Origin: Cyclobacteriaceae bacterium | Lineage (GTDB): Bacteria > Bacteroidota > Bacteroidia > Cytophagales > Cyclobacteriaceae | Direction of reading: 5' to 3' | Assembly: GCA_024644875.1 (NCBI GenBank) | Contig: JAHEGY010000012.1 | Coordinates: 1 to 59,083 of the forward strand | Length of the DNA stretch: 59,083 nucleotides | In this document: one piece after another, positions 14,930 to 23,664 of the stretch | Layout: each line of letters opens with the position of its first letter | How positions within the stretch are numbered: the first letter of the stretch is position 1 | The notes under the pieces: model-generated | Told to the model about the DNA's origin: nothing | The model's input: only the letters and a program-made list of their open reading frames with translations | The model's database searches: none | Translations under genes and position numbers: made by a program

Positions 14930-17614
14930 TCAATAAAATGTGTTAAGGTTGATGGTTCCTAAGGTCGGTTGAATATCGATGGTATAATCGACTTCACCAA
15001 AATGCTGATCAAGCCACAGGTTGGTCTCGCTGATCACATCAGCCATAGGGGCGAGATGATCACTTTCGAATAAAATGAGTCTTTTCTCTTCTTCATTTGT
15101 GCCCAACAAGTCGTACATGGTTAAGATGGCTTCCAGTCCGAAAAGAGAATCAAATCTGCCATTGATCATTAAAGTAGGCACTTTTACTCTTGGAAGAAAA
15201 TAGGCCATATCCGATTCAGGACGACCCATTCTGTTCAATCCCCCGGCATAAAATATATTGGTCTTTATCCGGGGATCAACGGCTGATAAATAGGATCCGA
15301 AAATTGGACCCATACTTAATCCATAAAAGGCTATTTTATCTATGTCAAACTCTTCCCTTGTTTCAAGGTAATCAAGACATCTTCTGTAATCTTTAATAAT
15401 CCTGGTCAAACTTGTTGTATATTGATGTGTTCCTGGTTTCGAAAACAAATGTGCCTCCTCCCGTCTTTCGAAAGAACCTTTGAAAACCGGGAAGACCACA
15501 ACTCGGCCATTTTTAACAAGAAATTCACAAAAAGCTGAAAATTCAAAAAAATTCTCAATATCATCACTGCTTTCAACATTCAGAACGTTAGATCCGGGAC
15601 CATAAATAACCGATTGATAGGGAGGATTTGTATTTGTCGGCAGGAATAGATAAGTGATAATCCTTTCATTATCATAAGCGGCATCAATTATAACCTTTTC
15701 TAAGAACCAGCCTTTTTCATTTTCCCTTCTCAATATAACTGAATCCTCCAATGCCAACATATCGTAGTCGTAATATGTTTTGTATATTTCAAATTGTTCA
15801 TCAGTAATGGATTCCGGAATGTTTATCCGTTGATCAAACGTTTTATATTCTGTGTATGCGAAAGCTACTGCCGGAATTAAATCAGGTTCCGGATAAACTG
15901 CACAGCGGAATCCGTTCCGTTCTGACCGGTCAAAAGGGTCTGCCTGACTTGCGCCACCAAACATATACGGATTGTCGTTCCAGGCACCTCCCCGCATCCA
16001 CCGCCCTTGTACGGATTCATTCCAGCACCATTCACGTACATTGCCGCCCATATCAAAAGCACCATATGAAGATAAACTTTCCAGACTTCCAGTTTCTACG
16101 GGTCCATCCCCATGAAAATTACTGAATGGTGCAAACAGTGCGTTTCCCCCTACCTGAGGTACCATTACAATTAGAGTCCCTTCCCCTCGGGCCAAACCCC
16201 AGTGATCTTTCGTTGGTATCGATTTGCCAGCGAATCTTGCATAAGCATTTGCCTCAAACCAATTGATGCCGGTTACTGGATAATTATCTTCACCTGCAGG
16301 ATAATCCTGGTTTTCCCAGGTAGCAGGTCCTGGCAGACCAGTCTTATCTACAAATGATTTAACAATCGTAACCCATCCGGAACTATCTCCTGATATGGTG
16401 ATCAAATCTTCCCAGTATTCCCGGTTCTCATAGCCGCCCTGATCTACAAATAATTTATATTTTTGATTATTTACTTCGAACTTGTCAATGAAAAAATCAG
16501 CCAATTGCCCTGCAGGTACCATTCCACCCGGAACTCGAACCATATCAGGAGGTATGCTGCCTTTATTATCCAAAACCCTGTGAAAATCCTGGCCTGAAAA
16601 CATTTCAGATCGCTTCATACGACTCAGGTCAGTAAAAGTATACGTTAATGAAGCCGCCATTACTGTCTCATAACCTTCTTTTTCGATCCTCCATCGGACT
16701 GCTGTGATGGGCATTTGAACAGATTCTAATGGAGTCACACCTAAACTTATCCAATCATTTTCAGGCTGATTATAGACTTTATAAAATATTTCTGCGCCGG
16801 GGGGATCTGTGTTTATGTTGATATTAACTGAAGTCTGGTTAATCAGACTTTGGAGCTTTTCATTATCAGGAATAATTAATTCTGCTTCTTTAGCCAGATT
16901 ATAGGCTTCCGAGTAATCACGCCAATTGACTTCAAGAATATCTTCAATTTCTTCCAGTGATGCTGCAGCACTGATCTTTTTTGTCCGGTCATTAAGATAT
17001 TTAACCAGAAAGACTGAAATAAGCACAATGACCAGGAATGCAATAACTGTGGGCACAACGGCAAGTTTTTTCTTCGGGTTTGCCAGGGCCTGAAATCGTT
17101 TTAAGGAAGGCACCGGCAAAGGATCCCCCTGAACAGCATATATAATTATTTTCTCCTGTACGTTTTTTAGTTTAGCAGATCCGAGTAATTGCCGGTTTGT
17201 CAGGCCTTCATCTTCCAGCGCATGATGCAGGGATTCTGAAATGTAAATCCCACCAGGATCTGCCAGTGATTCAATCCTGGAAGCAATATTTACCCCGTCT
17301 CCGTATATATCATCTTCCTCAATAAATATTTCAGCCCAGTGAAGACCTATTCGTATATTCGCATCAGAAGTTTCTGAAAGATTTTTCTGTATTTCAATAC
17401 TGCATTCCAAAGCCTTTTTAGCTTCGGTAAAGTAGGCAAGCATACCATCTCCAATCTCTTTAACAAAAATTCCATTGTGCTTTTTGAGAATAGATTTCTG
17501 GATGTGGTGATACTGGTGAAGCAGATCAAGCGTTTTCTTTTCATCTTTACCCATAAGGGCTGTATAACCCACAATATCGGTGAACATGATCGCTGCAAAT
17601 TGTCTTTCTTCCAT
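14930..17614 (-). CDS. Class III cyclase-PEGA-SUMF-alpha/beta-hydrolase fusion
   Basis: 894 residues in one frame. (1) Cyclase domain 1-165: metal Asp D13 and D56, K52, and transition-state N109/R113 in GDGVNIASR; all are present, so it should make cAMP or cGMP. (2) One membrane helix, 184-204. (3) PEGA-like beta domain, about 262-335, with DPPGAEIFYK. (4) SUMF/formylglycine-enzyme fold, about 355-575, ending GFRC571AV; the Cys pair that gives formylglycine-generating enzyme its activity is not visible. (5) Alpha/beta-hydrolase, about 590-870, with a complete triad: S767 in GLSMG, D822, H853. A cyclase seems to take the place of the Ser/Thr kinase found in similar PEGA-SUMF fusions. The cyclase would face the cytosol and the sensor and hydrolase the periplasm. 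Monocistronic. Confidence 0.85.
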   Translation of the reverse strand: MEERQFAAIMFTDIVGYTALMGKDEKKTLDLLHQYHHIQKSILKKHNGIFVKEIGDGMLAYFTEAKKALECSIEIQKNLSETSDANIRIGLHWAEIFIEEDDIYGDGVNIASRIESLADPGGIYISESLHHALEDEGLTNRQLLGSAKLKNVQEKIIIYAVQGDPLPVPSLKRFQALANPKKKLAVVPTVIAFLVIVLISVFLVKYLNDRTKKISAAASLEEIEDILEVNWRDYSEAYNLAKEAELIIPDNEKLQSLINQTSVNININTDPPGAEIFYKVYNQPENDWISLGVTPLESVQMPITAVRWRIEKEGYETVMAASLTYTFTDLSRMKRSEMFSGQDFHRVLDNKGSIPPDMVRVPGGMVPAGQLADFFIDKFEVNNQKYKLFVDQGGYENREYWEDLITISGDSSGWVTIVKSFVDKTGLPGPATWENQDYPAGEDNYPVTGINWFEANAYARFAGKSIPTKDHWGLARGEGTLIVMVPQVGGNALFAPFSNFHGDGPVETGSLESLSSYGAFDMGGNVREWCWNESVQGRWMRGGAWNDNPYMFGGASQADPFDRSERNGFRCAVYPEPDLIPAVAFAYTEYKTFDQRINIPESITDEQFEIYKTYYDYDMLALEDSVILRRENEKGWFLEKVIIDAAYDNERIITYLFLPTNTNPPYQSVIYGPGSNVLNVESSDDIENFFEFSAFCEFLVKNGRVVVFPVFKGSFERREEAHLFSKPGTHQYTTSLTRIIKDYRRCLDYLETREEFDIDKIAFYGLSMGPIFGSYLSAVDPRIKTNIFYAGGLNRMGRPESDMAYFLPRVKVPTLMINGRFDSLFGLEAILTMYDLLGTNEEEKRLILFESDHLAPMADVISETNLWLDQHFGEVDYTIDIQPTLGTINLNTFY

Positions 17615-17842
17615 TTTATATTTATTGAATGAAGGTCAATCTAATGATTCGTCTGCCCCAAAATAAGGATAGTACTTACAATATATGAACTTTATAAGAT
17701 CTTATCAACTCCTTGAATTTAATGGGAGATGATTTTTTTATAAAATCTAACAGTTTGAAATATTTTAGAAGTAAGATTCATTGAAAAGATCAAGCAGTTA
17801 TCAAGCATTTTGACCTGGTGATCATAACCAGGAAATTCCTAA

Positions 17843-19147
17843 TCAGTATCCCTGTTTAATTTTATTTGTTATCTGTTGATGCCACATCACGTCATCCCAA
17901 ATGCCTTTAAATTGGGGATGAGTGAAGTTTGAAGTACAAATGAACTTATAGTTATCATGTTTCAATGCCAGATCTACGCATATATCAGCACTTTCCTTTA
18001 CCCATTTCCAATCCAATTCCGGATGATCAAACCAGAATATCGGTCCCCAGCCCTCCGTATTACCACAGACGATTTTATTCCTGGCTGCCATATTCGCTAT
18101 AATACTGATCCTTTCATCCATCCATTGTATAAGTGATTCTTTGTTATTCTTCCAATAGGTGATCAATTCTGAATAGGTTTTCCTGTAATCAGATCCTGGA
18201 TTTCGGGATCGGATCGAATCCAGCCACGGTATCCTGCCGGTATGTTCAAACCAGATATGATAATCCAATGCATCAAAGTGGGAAAGATTTATTAGCTCAA
18301 GATCCATAGCAGAATCAAGTGAGGTAAAAAAATCCAGATCCGGAAATTTACTCTTTAAAGAATTAATGGTTGATTGTATAAATTCATTGTAAAATTGTTG
18401 TTGAAGTGGATTGGTCCTTGCTTTACTATAATCCACATCAGGTGGGGGAACGTTCGCATCGGGATTGTCGATTATGAATTGTTGCATATCAGAACGTTTG
18501 TTCATTTCATTTTTGAACCAATCGTATCCATGCCAGTTCGGGTATTCATTTAGTACATCTACATAGATGATATTATTTAAAAGACTATTTTCTGCTAAGA
18601 AATCCAGTGTCTCTTTCCAGGCACGTGAAAGACCACCTTCTTCCAGAAATATATCCCTGCGAGCGGTTCCATGTCGTAAAAACCAGGATGCAAGTCCAAC
18701 TTTTATGCCATGTTTATCGCATGCTGGCAAGAATTCGAGCAAAGCTTCACGGGGATTGAAGGTCATGGTGTAATCATTGCCCCATAGAGAAGGTGTCCAA
18801 TCTGTTTTGACACTTCTGAAAGCGCTGCTGACCCGCCCATTGGTGTCGGCAGCTACAAATTGCGGCATAGCATCTATTCGAATAGCATTATACCCTCTTT
18901 CTGCCAGCTCTTCGAGGACCTTATTCCAGTCCTCAAACTCACCATACCGGTGGTGGCGCAGGATCCAGCTGTAGTCCCACATAGCGATCGCAACCGGATG
19001 CTTCAGTTTTGAGATTCGAATGGAAATTTTTTCAAATGGTATGGTGTTTATTGCTGAATCGGCCGTGCCGGACATAAAAGTATACCCTGTTGCTAGAACC
19101 GTTTTCTTCAAAAATTTTCGTCTTGTGGATATTGATTCTGAGCCCAT
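17843..19147 (-). CDS. Exported cellulase-like (clan GH-A type) glycosidase
   Basis: 434 residues from the ATG at 19147, chosen because it opens a Tat-like signal (STRRKFLKKTVLATG); the upstream TTG frame adds 31 implausible residues. The rest looks like a TIM barrel of the sugar-binding cellulase-like group. YNAIRIDAMPQF is an early strand. VDVLNE201YPNW places a candidate acid/base Glu after strand 4, and CGNTE365GWGP gives a candidate nucleophile late in the barrel. The many Trp and Asp residues suit carbohydrate binding. It stands alone between two divergent cyclase genes, 228 bases from the cyclase fusion's start. Glycosidase activity is inferred; it may lack a CAZy-characterised relative. 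Confidence 0.7.
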   Translation of the reverse strand: MGSESISTRRKFLKKTVLATGYTFMSGTADSAINTIPFEKISIRISKLKHPVAIAMWDYSWILRHHRYGEFEDWNKVLEELAERGYNAIRIDAMPQFVAADTNGRVSSAFRSVKTDWTPSLWGNDYTMTFNPREALLEFLPACDKHGIKVGLASWFLRHGTARRDIFLEEGGLSRAWKETLDFLAENSLLNNIIYVDVLNEYPNWHGYDWFKNEMNKRSDMQQFIIDNPDANVPPPDVDYSKARTNPLQQQFYNEFIQSTINSLKSKFPDLDFFTSLDSAMDLELINLSHFDALDYHIWFEHTGRIPWLDSIRSRNPGSDYRKTYSELITYWKNNKESLIQWMDERISIIANMAARNKIVCGNTEGWGPIFWFDHPELDWKWVKESADICVDLALKHDNYKFICTSNFTHPQFKGIWDDVMWHQQITNKIKQGY

Positions 19148-19373
19148 TTCAATATTGTAAAAATGATAATAGACTATTGTTGTTTTTTTGTTTATTTTAA
19201 AATAACAATATTTATTCATCAAGAAAAGTAAATGATTCAAATCTCAAGGGAAAGCATCATTTTATCACACAATATTCAAAATTCCATATGTATCAGTTCA
19301 ATATAATTGTTACTGAATTATAATGAATGGATTCGGGATAAAGTTTAAGGTTTCCATTAACTTGTTTTCATTT

Positions 19374-19402
19374 TTGAAAATTTTTAACTTCCATTATGTT
19401 TT
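19374..19402 (+). promoter_or_regulatory. Candidate Bacteroidota promoter for the cyclase-TPR gene
   Basis: TTG at 19374-19376 and a -7-like TATGTTTT at 19395-19402 are separated by 18 bases, close to the TTTG...TAnnTTTG consensus. The start codon lies 33 bases downstream. Confidence 0.35.
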
Positions 19403-19434
19403 GAGCCGCCATTTTTTAATAAGAGAATAATCAT

Positions 19435-21351
19435 ATGAAGACCACTTCCAGAAAAAAGTTAGCAGCAATCATGTTCACCGATATTGCCGGTTACACGGCC
19501 TTGATGGGTAGTAATGAATCTGCTGCAATGGAATTACTCAAAGTTAACCGGTCCCTTCAAAAACCTTTGATTGAAAACCATGGAGGTATATGGCTCAAAG
19601 AAATGGGTGATGGTGTTATGGCCAGTTTTGATAGTGCTTATATGGCTGTTAAAAGTGCTTTGGAAATTCAGGAATCTGCAGGTGAAGAATTGAAATCCAT
19701 GATCAGGATAGGGATTCATCTGGGAGATATTACCTTTGAGGGTGAAGATATCTTTGGAGATGGGGTAAATATCGCCTCAAGATTGGAAAGTGTTGCAAAT
19801 CCGGGAGGAGTGTATTTTTCTGAATCTGTAATGAAAGCCATTCACAGTACAGGTGATTTTATTACCGCATTTGTTGGATCCCTCCAGTTGAAAAATGTTG
19901 AAGCACCAGTTAAAACTTATTGTTTACAGCATAAGGGTATGCCTGCGCCGGTCAGTTCGAAGATAAAACACCAATTAGCTGGCAGTAAGATGGAATCCAT
20001 TGCAATACTGCCTTTCGATAACCTATCCGGTAACCCGGATCAGCAATATTTTGTGGATGGCATGCATGATGCGCTCATAGGTGAAATATCTAAAATAAGT
20101 TCCTTGCGTGTGATCTCCAGGACTTCCACCTTAAGATATCGGAATACCGAAAAAGGGATCCCCCAGATAGCTGAGGAATTGCATGTTGATGGATTTATTG
20201 AGGCCTCGGTGCTTAAGGTAGAGGACCAGGTCCGGATCCAGGTGCAGTTAATACAGGCCTACCCGGAGGAAAAACATCTCTGGGCGGATTCCTATGATAA
20301 AAAAATTGAGAATATTTTTGACCTGCATACCGCCGTAGTAAGGGATGTAACGGACAAAATCAAGGTACAGTTAACTTCAAAGGAAAAAACACAACTTTCT
20401 GAATCTAAAACTGTTGATCCTGAATCATATAAGGCATACCTGGCCGGGAAACATGAGTTCGAGAAATTATCTGAAGAAGGATTTATAAAAGCTTTGGAAT
20501 ATTTTGAAAAATCCGTTGAACTGGATGATACTTTCGCCCCGGTATATGCCGAATTGGCTAACTATTACATGTTTATGGTTCAAATGAGGCTGATTTCGGT
20601 ACCTGATGCCTTTCCAAAGATTTACAATAATAACCGTAAAGCATTGGAGATAAATCCGGATTTGGCTGAAGCTAATTATTCAATGGCATTAATGAGCTGG
20701 TTTGAATGGGATTGGGTGGCCAGTGATAAAGGATTTAAAAAAGTGTTGCAATCAAATCCGAATCATGTGTTGGGCAATGGATTTTATGCCCATCTATTAA
20801 TGCTGACCGACAGGATGGATCAGGCATTTCCATATATAGAAAAAGCAGTAGATCTTGATCCATTGAATGATCTTGCACTAGCATTATATGGTGTTGTACT
20901 CACTCATAACGGGCAGTTGGATGAAGCTATAGAAATTGCTAAAAAATCTATGGCAATTAATCCTCAAAACATTTTAACCTTGCGGTTAATGGAATTTGCC
21001 AGTTATCCAAACGGAGATATGGAAACCTCAGTGCAAATGCTGGATTTAGTTTATTCGAATGTATTTCCTATTGACATCGATATAAAAAGAGAATATTCAG
21101 AAAATGGCTATAAGGCAATGGTCGACAAGCTGGCAACTCTACTTGAGCAAAATTCGAAAGGTCAGGACATTTATATAGCAATGTTTTTTAACAGAGCAGG
21201 TAAACAGGAGAAGGCCATTCAATGGATTGAGCGTGCCTTTGAAAATCATGATGCAGATATGCCTTATTTTTTTAGGACAAAAGAGGCCGAAAACCTTAAA
21301 GCTGATCCACGGGTTGTCGATATCGCAAGAAAAATTAAATTACCCCTGTAA
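19435..21351 (+). CDS. Adenylate/guanylate cyclase with TolB-like and TPR domains
   Basis: 638 residues. The cyclase domain (1-175) is closely similar to that of the fusion at 14930 (both have AAIMFTDI-GYTALMG and GDGVNIASR-ES). It has the metal Asp residues D16 and D59 and the Asn/Arg pair in GVNIASR. A TolB/FlgO-like domain follows (about 188-310), starting SIAILPFDNLSGNPDQQYF, then about seven TPR-type helical repeats (about 335-600). No membrane helix is visible, unlike many rhizobial relatives of this architecture, so it is probably cytosolic. TPRs usually bind partners; the TolB-like part may sense a ligand. It lies 10 bases ahead of a DinB-like gene and is probably co-transcribed with it. 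Product (cAMP or cGMP) not determinable. Confidence 0.88.
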   Translation: MKTTSRKKLAAIMFTDIAGYTALMGSNESAAMELLKVNRSLQKPLIENHGGIWLKEMGDGVMASFDSAYMAVKSALEIQESAGEELKSMIRIGIHLGDITFEGEDIFGDGVNIASRLESVANPGGVYFSESVMKAIHSTGDFITAFVGSLQLKNVEAPVKTYCLQHKGMPAPVSSKIKHQLAGSKMESIAILPFDNLSGNPDQQYFVDGMHDALIGEISKISSLRVISRTSTLRYRNTEKGIPQIAEELHVDGFIEASVLKVEDQVRIQVQLIQAYPEEKHLWADSYDKKIENIFDLHTAVVRDVTDKIKVQLTSKEKTQLSESKTVDPESYKAYLAGKHEFEKLSEEGFIKALEYFEKSVELDDTFAPVYAELANYYMFMVQMRLISVPDAFPKIYNNNRKALEINPDLAEANYSMALMSWFEWDWVASDKGFKKVLQSNPNHVLGNGFYAHLLMLTDRMDQAFPYIEKAVDLDPLNDLALALYGVVLTHNGQLDEAIEIAKKSMAINPQNILTLRLMEFASYPNGDMETSVQMLDLVYSNVFPIDIDIKREYSENGYKAMVDKLATLLEQNSKGQDIYIAMFFNRAGKQEKAIQWIERAFENHDADMPYFFRTKEAENLKADPRVVDIARKIKLPL

Positions 21352-21361
21352 AAAATCAATT

Positions 21362-21907
21362 ATGAACAGAAGAGAGATCCTTAAATCGATAGGTCTTGTA
21401 AGTCCTTCTGCCCTGGCTCCAGTGCTGACCCTGGCTAAATCAAATAGTTCTAATAGCTGGTTGGCAGAATTTTCGGACCGATGGACGGTGTCCGAATTGT
21501 ATACCAAAGAGGTTTTTAATACCATGCCCAATGAATACCTGGGTTTTAAACCTGTACCGGATGTGATGTCGTTTGGAAAACTATTTTCACATATAGGCAT
21601 GGGCTATTCAATATATGCCTCAGTTATTAAGGGATATGATCACCTGGAAGAACCAGGCAAAATTGAGAGACAAGTTATACAAAACTATATGGAAGAGACA
21701 TCTATTGAGTTCCGGTCAGTATTGAGTGGCCTTAATGAAGATTATATTTATTCCAGGGATCATAAATATAAAAACCAGGATATGTGGAAGGAATTTTCAA
21801 TAGCAGATATATTGCTTCTCGCATACCATCACACCGCACATCACCGTGGACAGGCTATTGTATATCTAAGGTTAAAGGGCATTGAACCTCCGCAATACCA
21901 GTTTTAG
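21362..21907 (+). CDS. Exported DinB-family metal-dependent protein
   Basis: 181 residues from the ATG at 21362; an upstream TTG frame overlaps the cyclase gene and is rejected. The N-terminus is signal-like (NRREILKSIGL then hydrophobic). The mature part is a four-helix DinB-type fold: H77 in GKLFSHIGMG, and H157 and H161 within HHTAHHRGQ, make the classic three-His metal site. The C-terminal YLRLKGIEPPQYQF is very typical of the family. DinB proteins include thiol transferases and many of unknown role. The 10-base gap from the cyclase-TPR gene suggests one transcript. Confidence 0.85.
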   Translation: MNRREILKSIGLVSPSALAPVLTLAKSNSSNSWLAEFSDRWTVSELYTKEVFNTMPNEYLGFKPVPDVMSFGKLFSHIGMGYSIYASVIKGYDHLEEPGKIERQVIQNYMEETSIEFRSVLSGLNEDYIYSRDHKYKNQDMWKEFSIADILLLAYHHTAHHRGQAIVYLRLKGIEPPQYQF

Positions 21908-21933
21908 GTGTTGCTAATATATGACCAAGTGCT

Positions 21934-21957
21934 GGAAATAGAGGTTTGACTATTTCC
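21934..21957. terminator. Hairpin between convergent genes
   Basis: A perfect 8-bp stem (21934-21941 with 21950-21957) with an 8-base loop sits in the 55-base gap between convergent genes. The T-tract is poor on both strands, so it is a weak or factor-assisted terminator at best. Confidence 0.4.
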
Positions 21958-21962
21958 GGGCT

Positions 21963-22817
21963 TTATGCAATATCCATTTTCTTCCCCATTTCGAGGATAT
22001 AATATCTTTCCTGCAAGGACTTTGAGAGTCTTAATTTTACCTCATAAGGATACGCATTGGTCCAGAACCGGTTTTCAGGAGTGACCTTAAAAGTGTCCCG
22101 GTGTTGTGGGAATATATAATCCGGCTCAAGGGCGTTTATAAGAATCACGGACTTTTCAATATAAGTGTTATGCTCAGTAGGAGAAAAAAACAATACATCG
22201 ATATCTTTCAGGAACAATTGATCTTCCAGTAAGACCGAATCCCCCATCTGTAAAAATCGTTTCCCACCCATGGTGATCACATAGCCACAATCCTGAAGGT
22301 TGGCTTCATAATATACGGCATAATTCCGGTTACCATGGATAGCCCGGACCGCTTCGACATGAACATCCCTGACATCAAATTCTGTCCTGGGTTCGGCAAC
22401 GACTATGCGTTCTTCCGGTATCCCAACCTCTTTCCGCGCTGCTTCAAGGCAAGTAGCGGGCATCACAAAAGTGCAATCCCCATAATCAAGTAGTATCTTG
22501 GAAGTTTGCCGTTCAAAATGGTCGCTGTGTTCGTGGGTGACGAAGGAGATGTCCAGTTCGCCTGCAAGTTCTTTCGCAGTAATAGGCGATGTAGCTTCTC
22601 TGGCTTTTGTTTCCAGGGGCAGGTCTGTTCCGACCAGGATATCGTCAGATTTGATCAACCATCCGTTGTGCCCGACCCACCAAACGGCAATGCCTTTTTT
22701 GTGTGACCGGATCTCATCGATCAATTTTGATTTTGTGTGTGATTTCAGCTCAATGGAATGCAATAATAATCCAGAACCCATTAACAAGGTTTGCTTTAGA
22801 ACTTGACGTCTGTTCAT
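21963..22817 (-). CDS. Exported metallo-beta-lactamase-fold hydrolase (UlaG-like)
   Basis: 284 residues. A signal-like N-terminus (NRRQVLKQTLLMGSGLLL) precedes an MBL-fold domain. The metal motif is intact: H95-E-H-S-D-H100, with further candidate ligands in GNRNYAVYYE (around the middle His), MGDSVL (Asp) and FPQHRDT (C-terminal His). The VGHNGWLIKSDDILVGTD opening resembles the UlaG/YhfI-like lactonase subgroup. Substrate unknown; a lactone or phosphodiester is usual in the subgroup. Transcribed alone, convergent with the DinB-like gene. Its 5' leader carries an unusual long-range inverted repeat next to the start codon. Confidence 0.85.
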   Translation of the reverse strand: MNRRQVLKQTLLMGSGLLLHSIELKSHTKSKLIDEIRSHKKGIAVWWVGHNGWLIKSDDILVGTDLPLETKAREATSPITAKELAGELDISFVTHEHSDHFERQTSKILLDYGDCTFVMPATCLEAARKEVGIPEERIVVAEPRTEFDVRDVHVEAVRAIHGNRNYAVYYEANLQDCGYVITMGGKRFLQMGDSVLLEDQLFLKDIDVLFFSPTEHNTYIEKSVILINALEPDYIFPQHRDTFKVTPENRFWTNAYPYEVKLRLSKSLQERYYILEMGKKMDIA

Positions 22818-22818
22818 T

Positions 22819-22919
22819 TTATTAACGATGTAAATATTGAAACTCTTTTTTATATAGTATTTTTCTAAAATACATAAAAATAGGCTTATTTCAATTGACG
22901 ATCTTACTATCGTTAATAA
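22819..22919 (-). repeat. Perfect 11-bp inverted repeat in the leader of the MBL gene
   Basis: TTATTAACGAT at 22819-22829 and its exact complement at 22909-22919, 79 bases apart. The first arm abuts the start codon of the minus-strand MBL gene. If transcribed, the arms would pair and cover the translation start. A small GTATTTT/AAAATAC hairpin lies between them (about 22857-22873). Confidence 0.5.
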
Positions 22920-22985
22920 AGGATATAACGAAGTCTTATCTATTTTTCTGTTTAAATGATATTCAAAACTAGATAATTGTAATAT

Positions 22986-23420
22986 TTATTTCTTTCCTTT
23001 CGCTTTACTATTACCTTTTCCCTTATTTTTCCCTTTATTTTTGGCATTATTTTTCAAAGCATGAAATTCGGGAGATCCTGGTTTTATTCCCAGTTCTTTG
23101 GCCATAACTCCCCAACCACTGTCTTTATGAACCGTGTAGACTGCCACCACCTGGTCTATACTTTTATGCGTTATACGGGATATTTCGGCAGTTAAATAGA
23201 TATCGCCAGCACTCATTCCAATTTCAGCAGACAAATAGTCTATTTTTTTTTCTGATATATTGTATCCCATACTAATATCAGTTCTAAATGCGCCAAAGTC
23301 AATTCTGGCATTTGCATCCAGTGTGATCAATGACTGGTTAAGATCCGGATCACTGGAATAATATTGAGCCTGCAAAGAATAAGAGCCTAAAAAAAGGCAA
23401 ATAATAATTAGGTATTTCAT
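22986..23420 (-). CDS. Small secreted protein with Lys/Gly/Asn-rich tail
   Basis: 144 residues from the ATG at 23420, which starts a clear signal peptide (MKYLIIICLFLGSYSLQAQ|Y); an 18-residue TTG extension is rejected. The middle has a DINEY-like mix with no motif I know (FRTDISMGYNISEKKIDYL; ISRITHKSIDQVVAVYTVHKDSGWGVMAKELGIKPGSPEFHALK). The last 20 or so residues are a low-complexity basic tail of K, G and N. Such tails can bind nucleic acid or acidic polymers. It lies downstream of the TonB receptor operon, but the strong terminator at 23546-23605 separates them. Function unknown. Confidence 0.7.
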   Translation of the reverse strand: MKYLIIICLFLGSYSLQAQYYSSDPDLNQSLITLDANARIDFGAFRTDISMGYNISEKKIDYLSAEIGMSAGDIYLTAEISRITHKSIDQVVAVYTVHKDSGWGVMAKELGIKPGSPEFHALKNNAKNKGKNKGKGNSKAKGKK

Positions 23421-23545
23421 AGCTGTATAAAAAATTAAATATGAACTCTTTCTAAGGTATAACGTATCTCTCAAACAACTTATTATAATTCAATTCAAAG
23501 ATGATACGGTCAAACTCAATATTACAACCGACAGTTTCCGGGAAT

Positions 23546-23605
23546 AAAAAATACCCTGATATAATCAATAGCTAAACCAGAATAGCTAACAATATATCAG
23601 GATAT
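23546..23605 (-). terminator. Intrinsic terminator of the TonB-receptor operon
   Basis: A 13-bp stem with one mismatch (23593-23605 with 23551-23563) and a 29-base loop is followed on the minus strand by a run of six T (plus-strand A 23546-23551). It lies 60 bases past the stop of the small exported protein gene at 23665. Confidence 0.75.
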
Positions 23606-23664
23606 AGCACTCCGACAATTTTACATTCAAAGCAGATTGTCTGTAAATTGTTTAATGTTTGATA

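Noticed and set aside
15860-16560. SUMF domain of the cyclase fusion as a formylglycine-generating enzyme for the sulfatase
   Set aside because: The catalytic Cys pair is not visible; only the structural-type Cys in GFRC571 and one in REWCWNE are present, and the domain is part of a membrane-anchored fusion.
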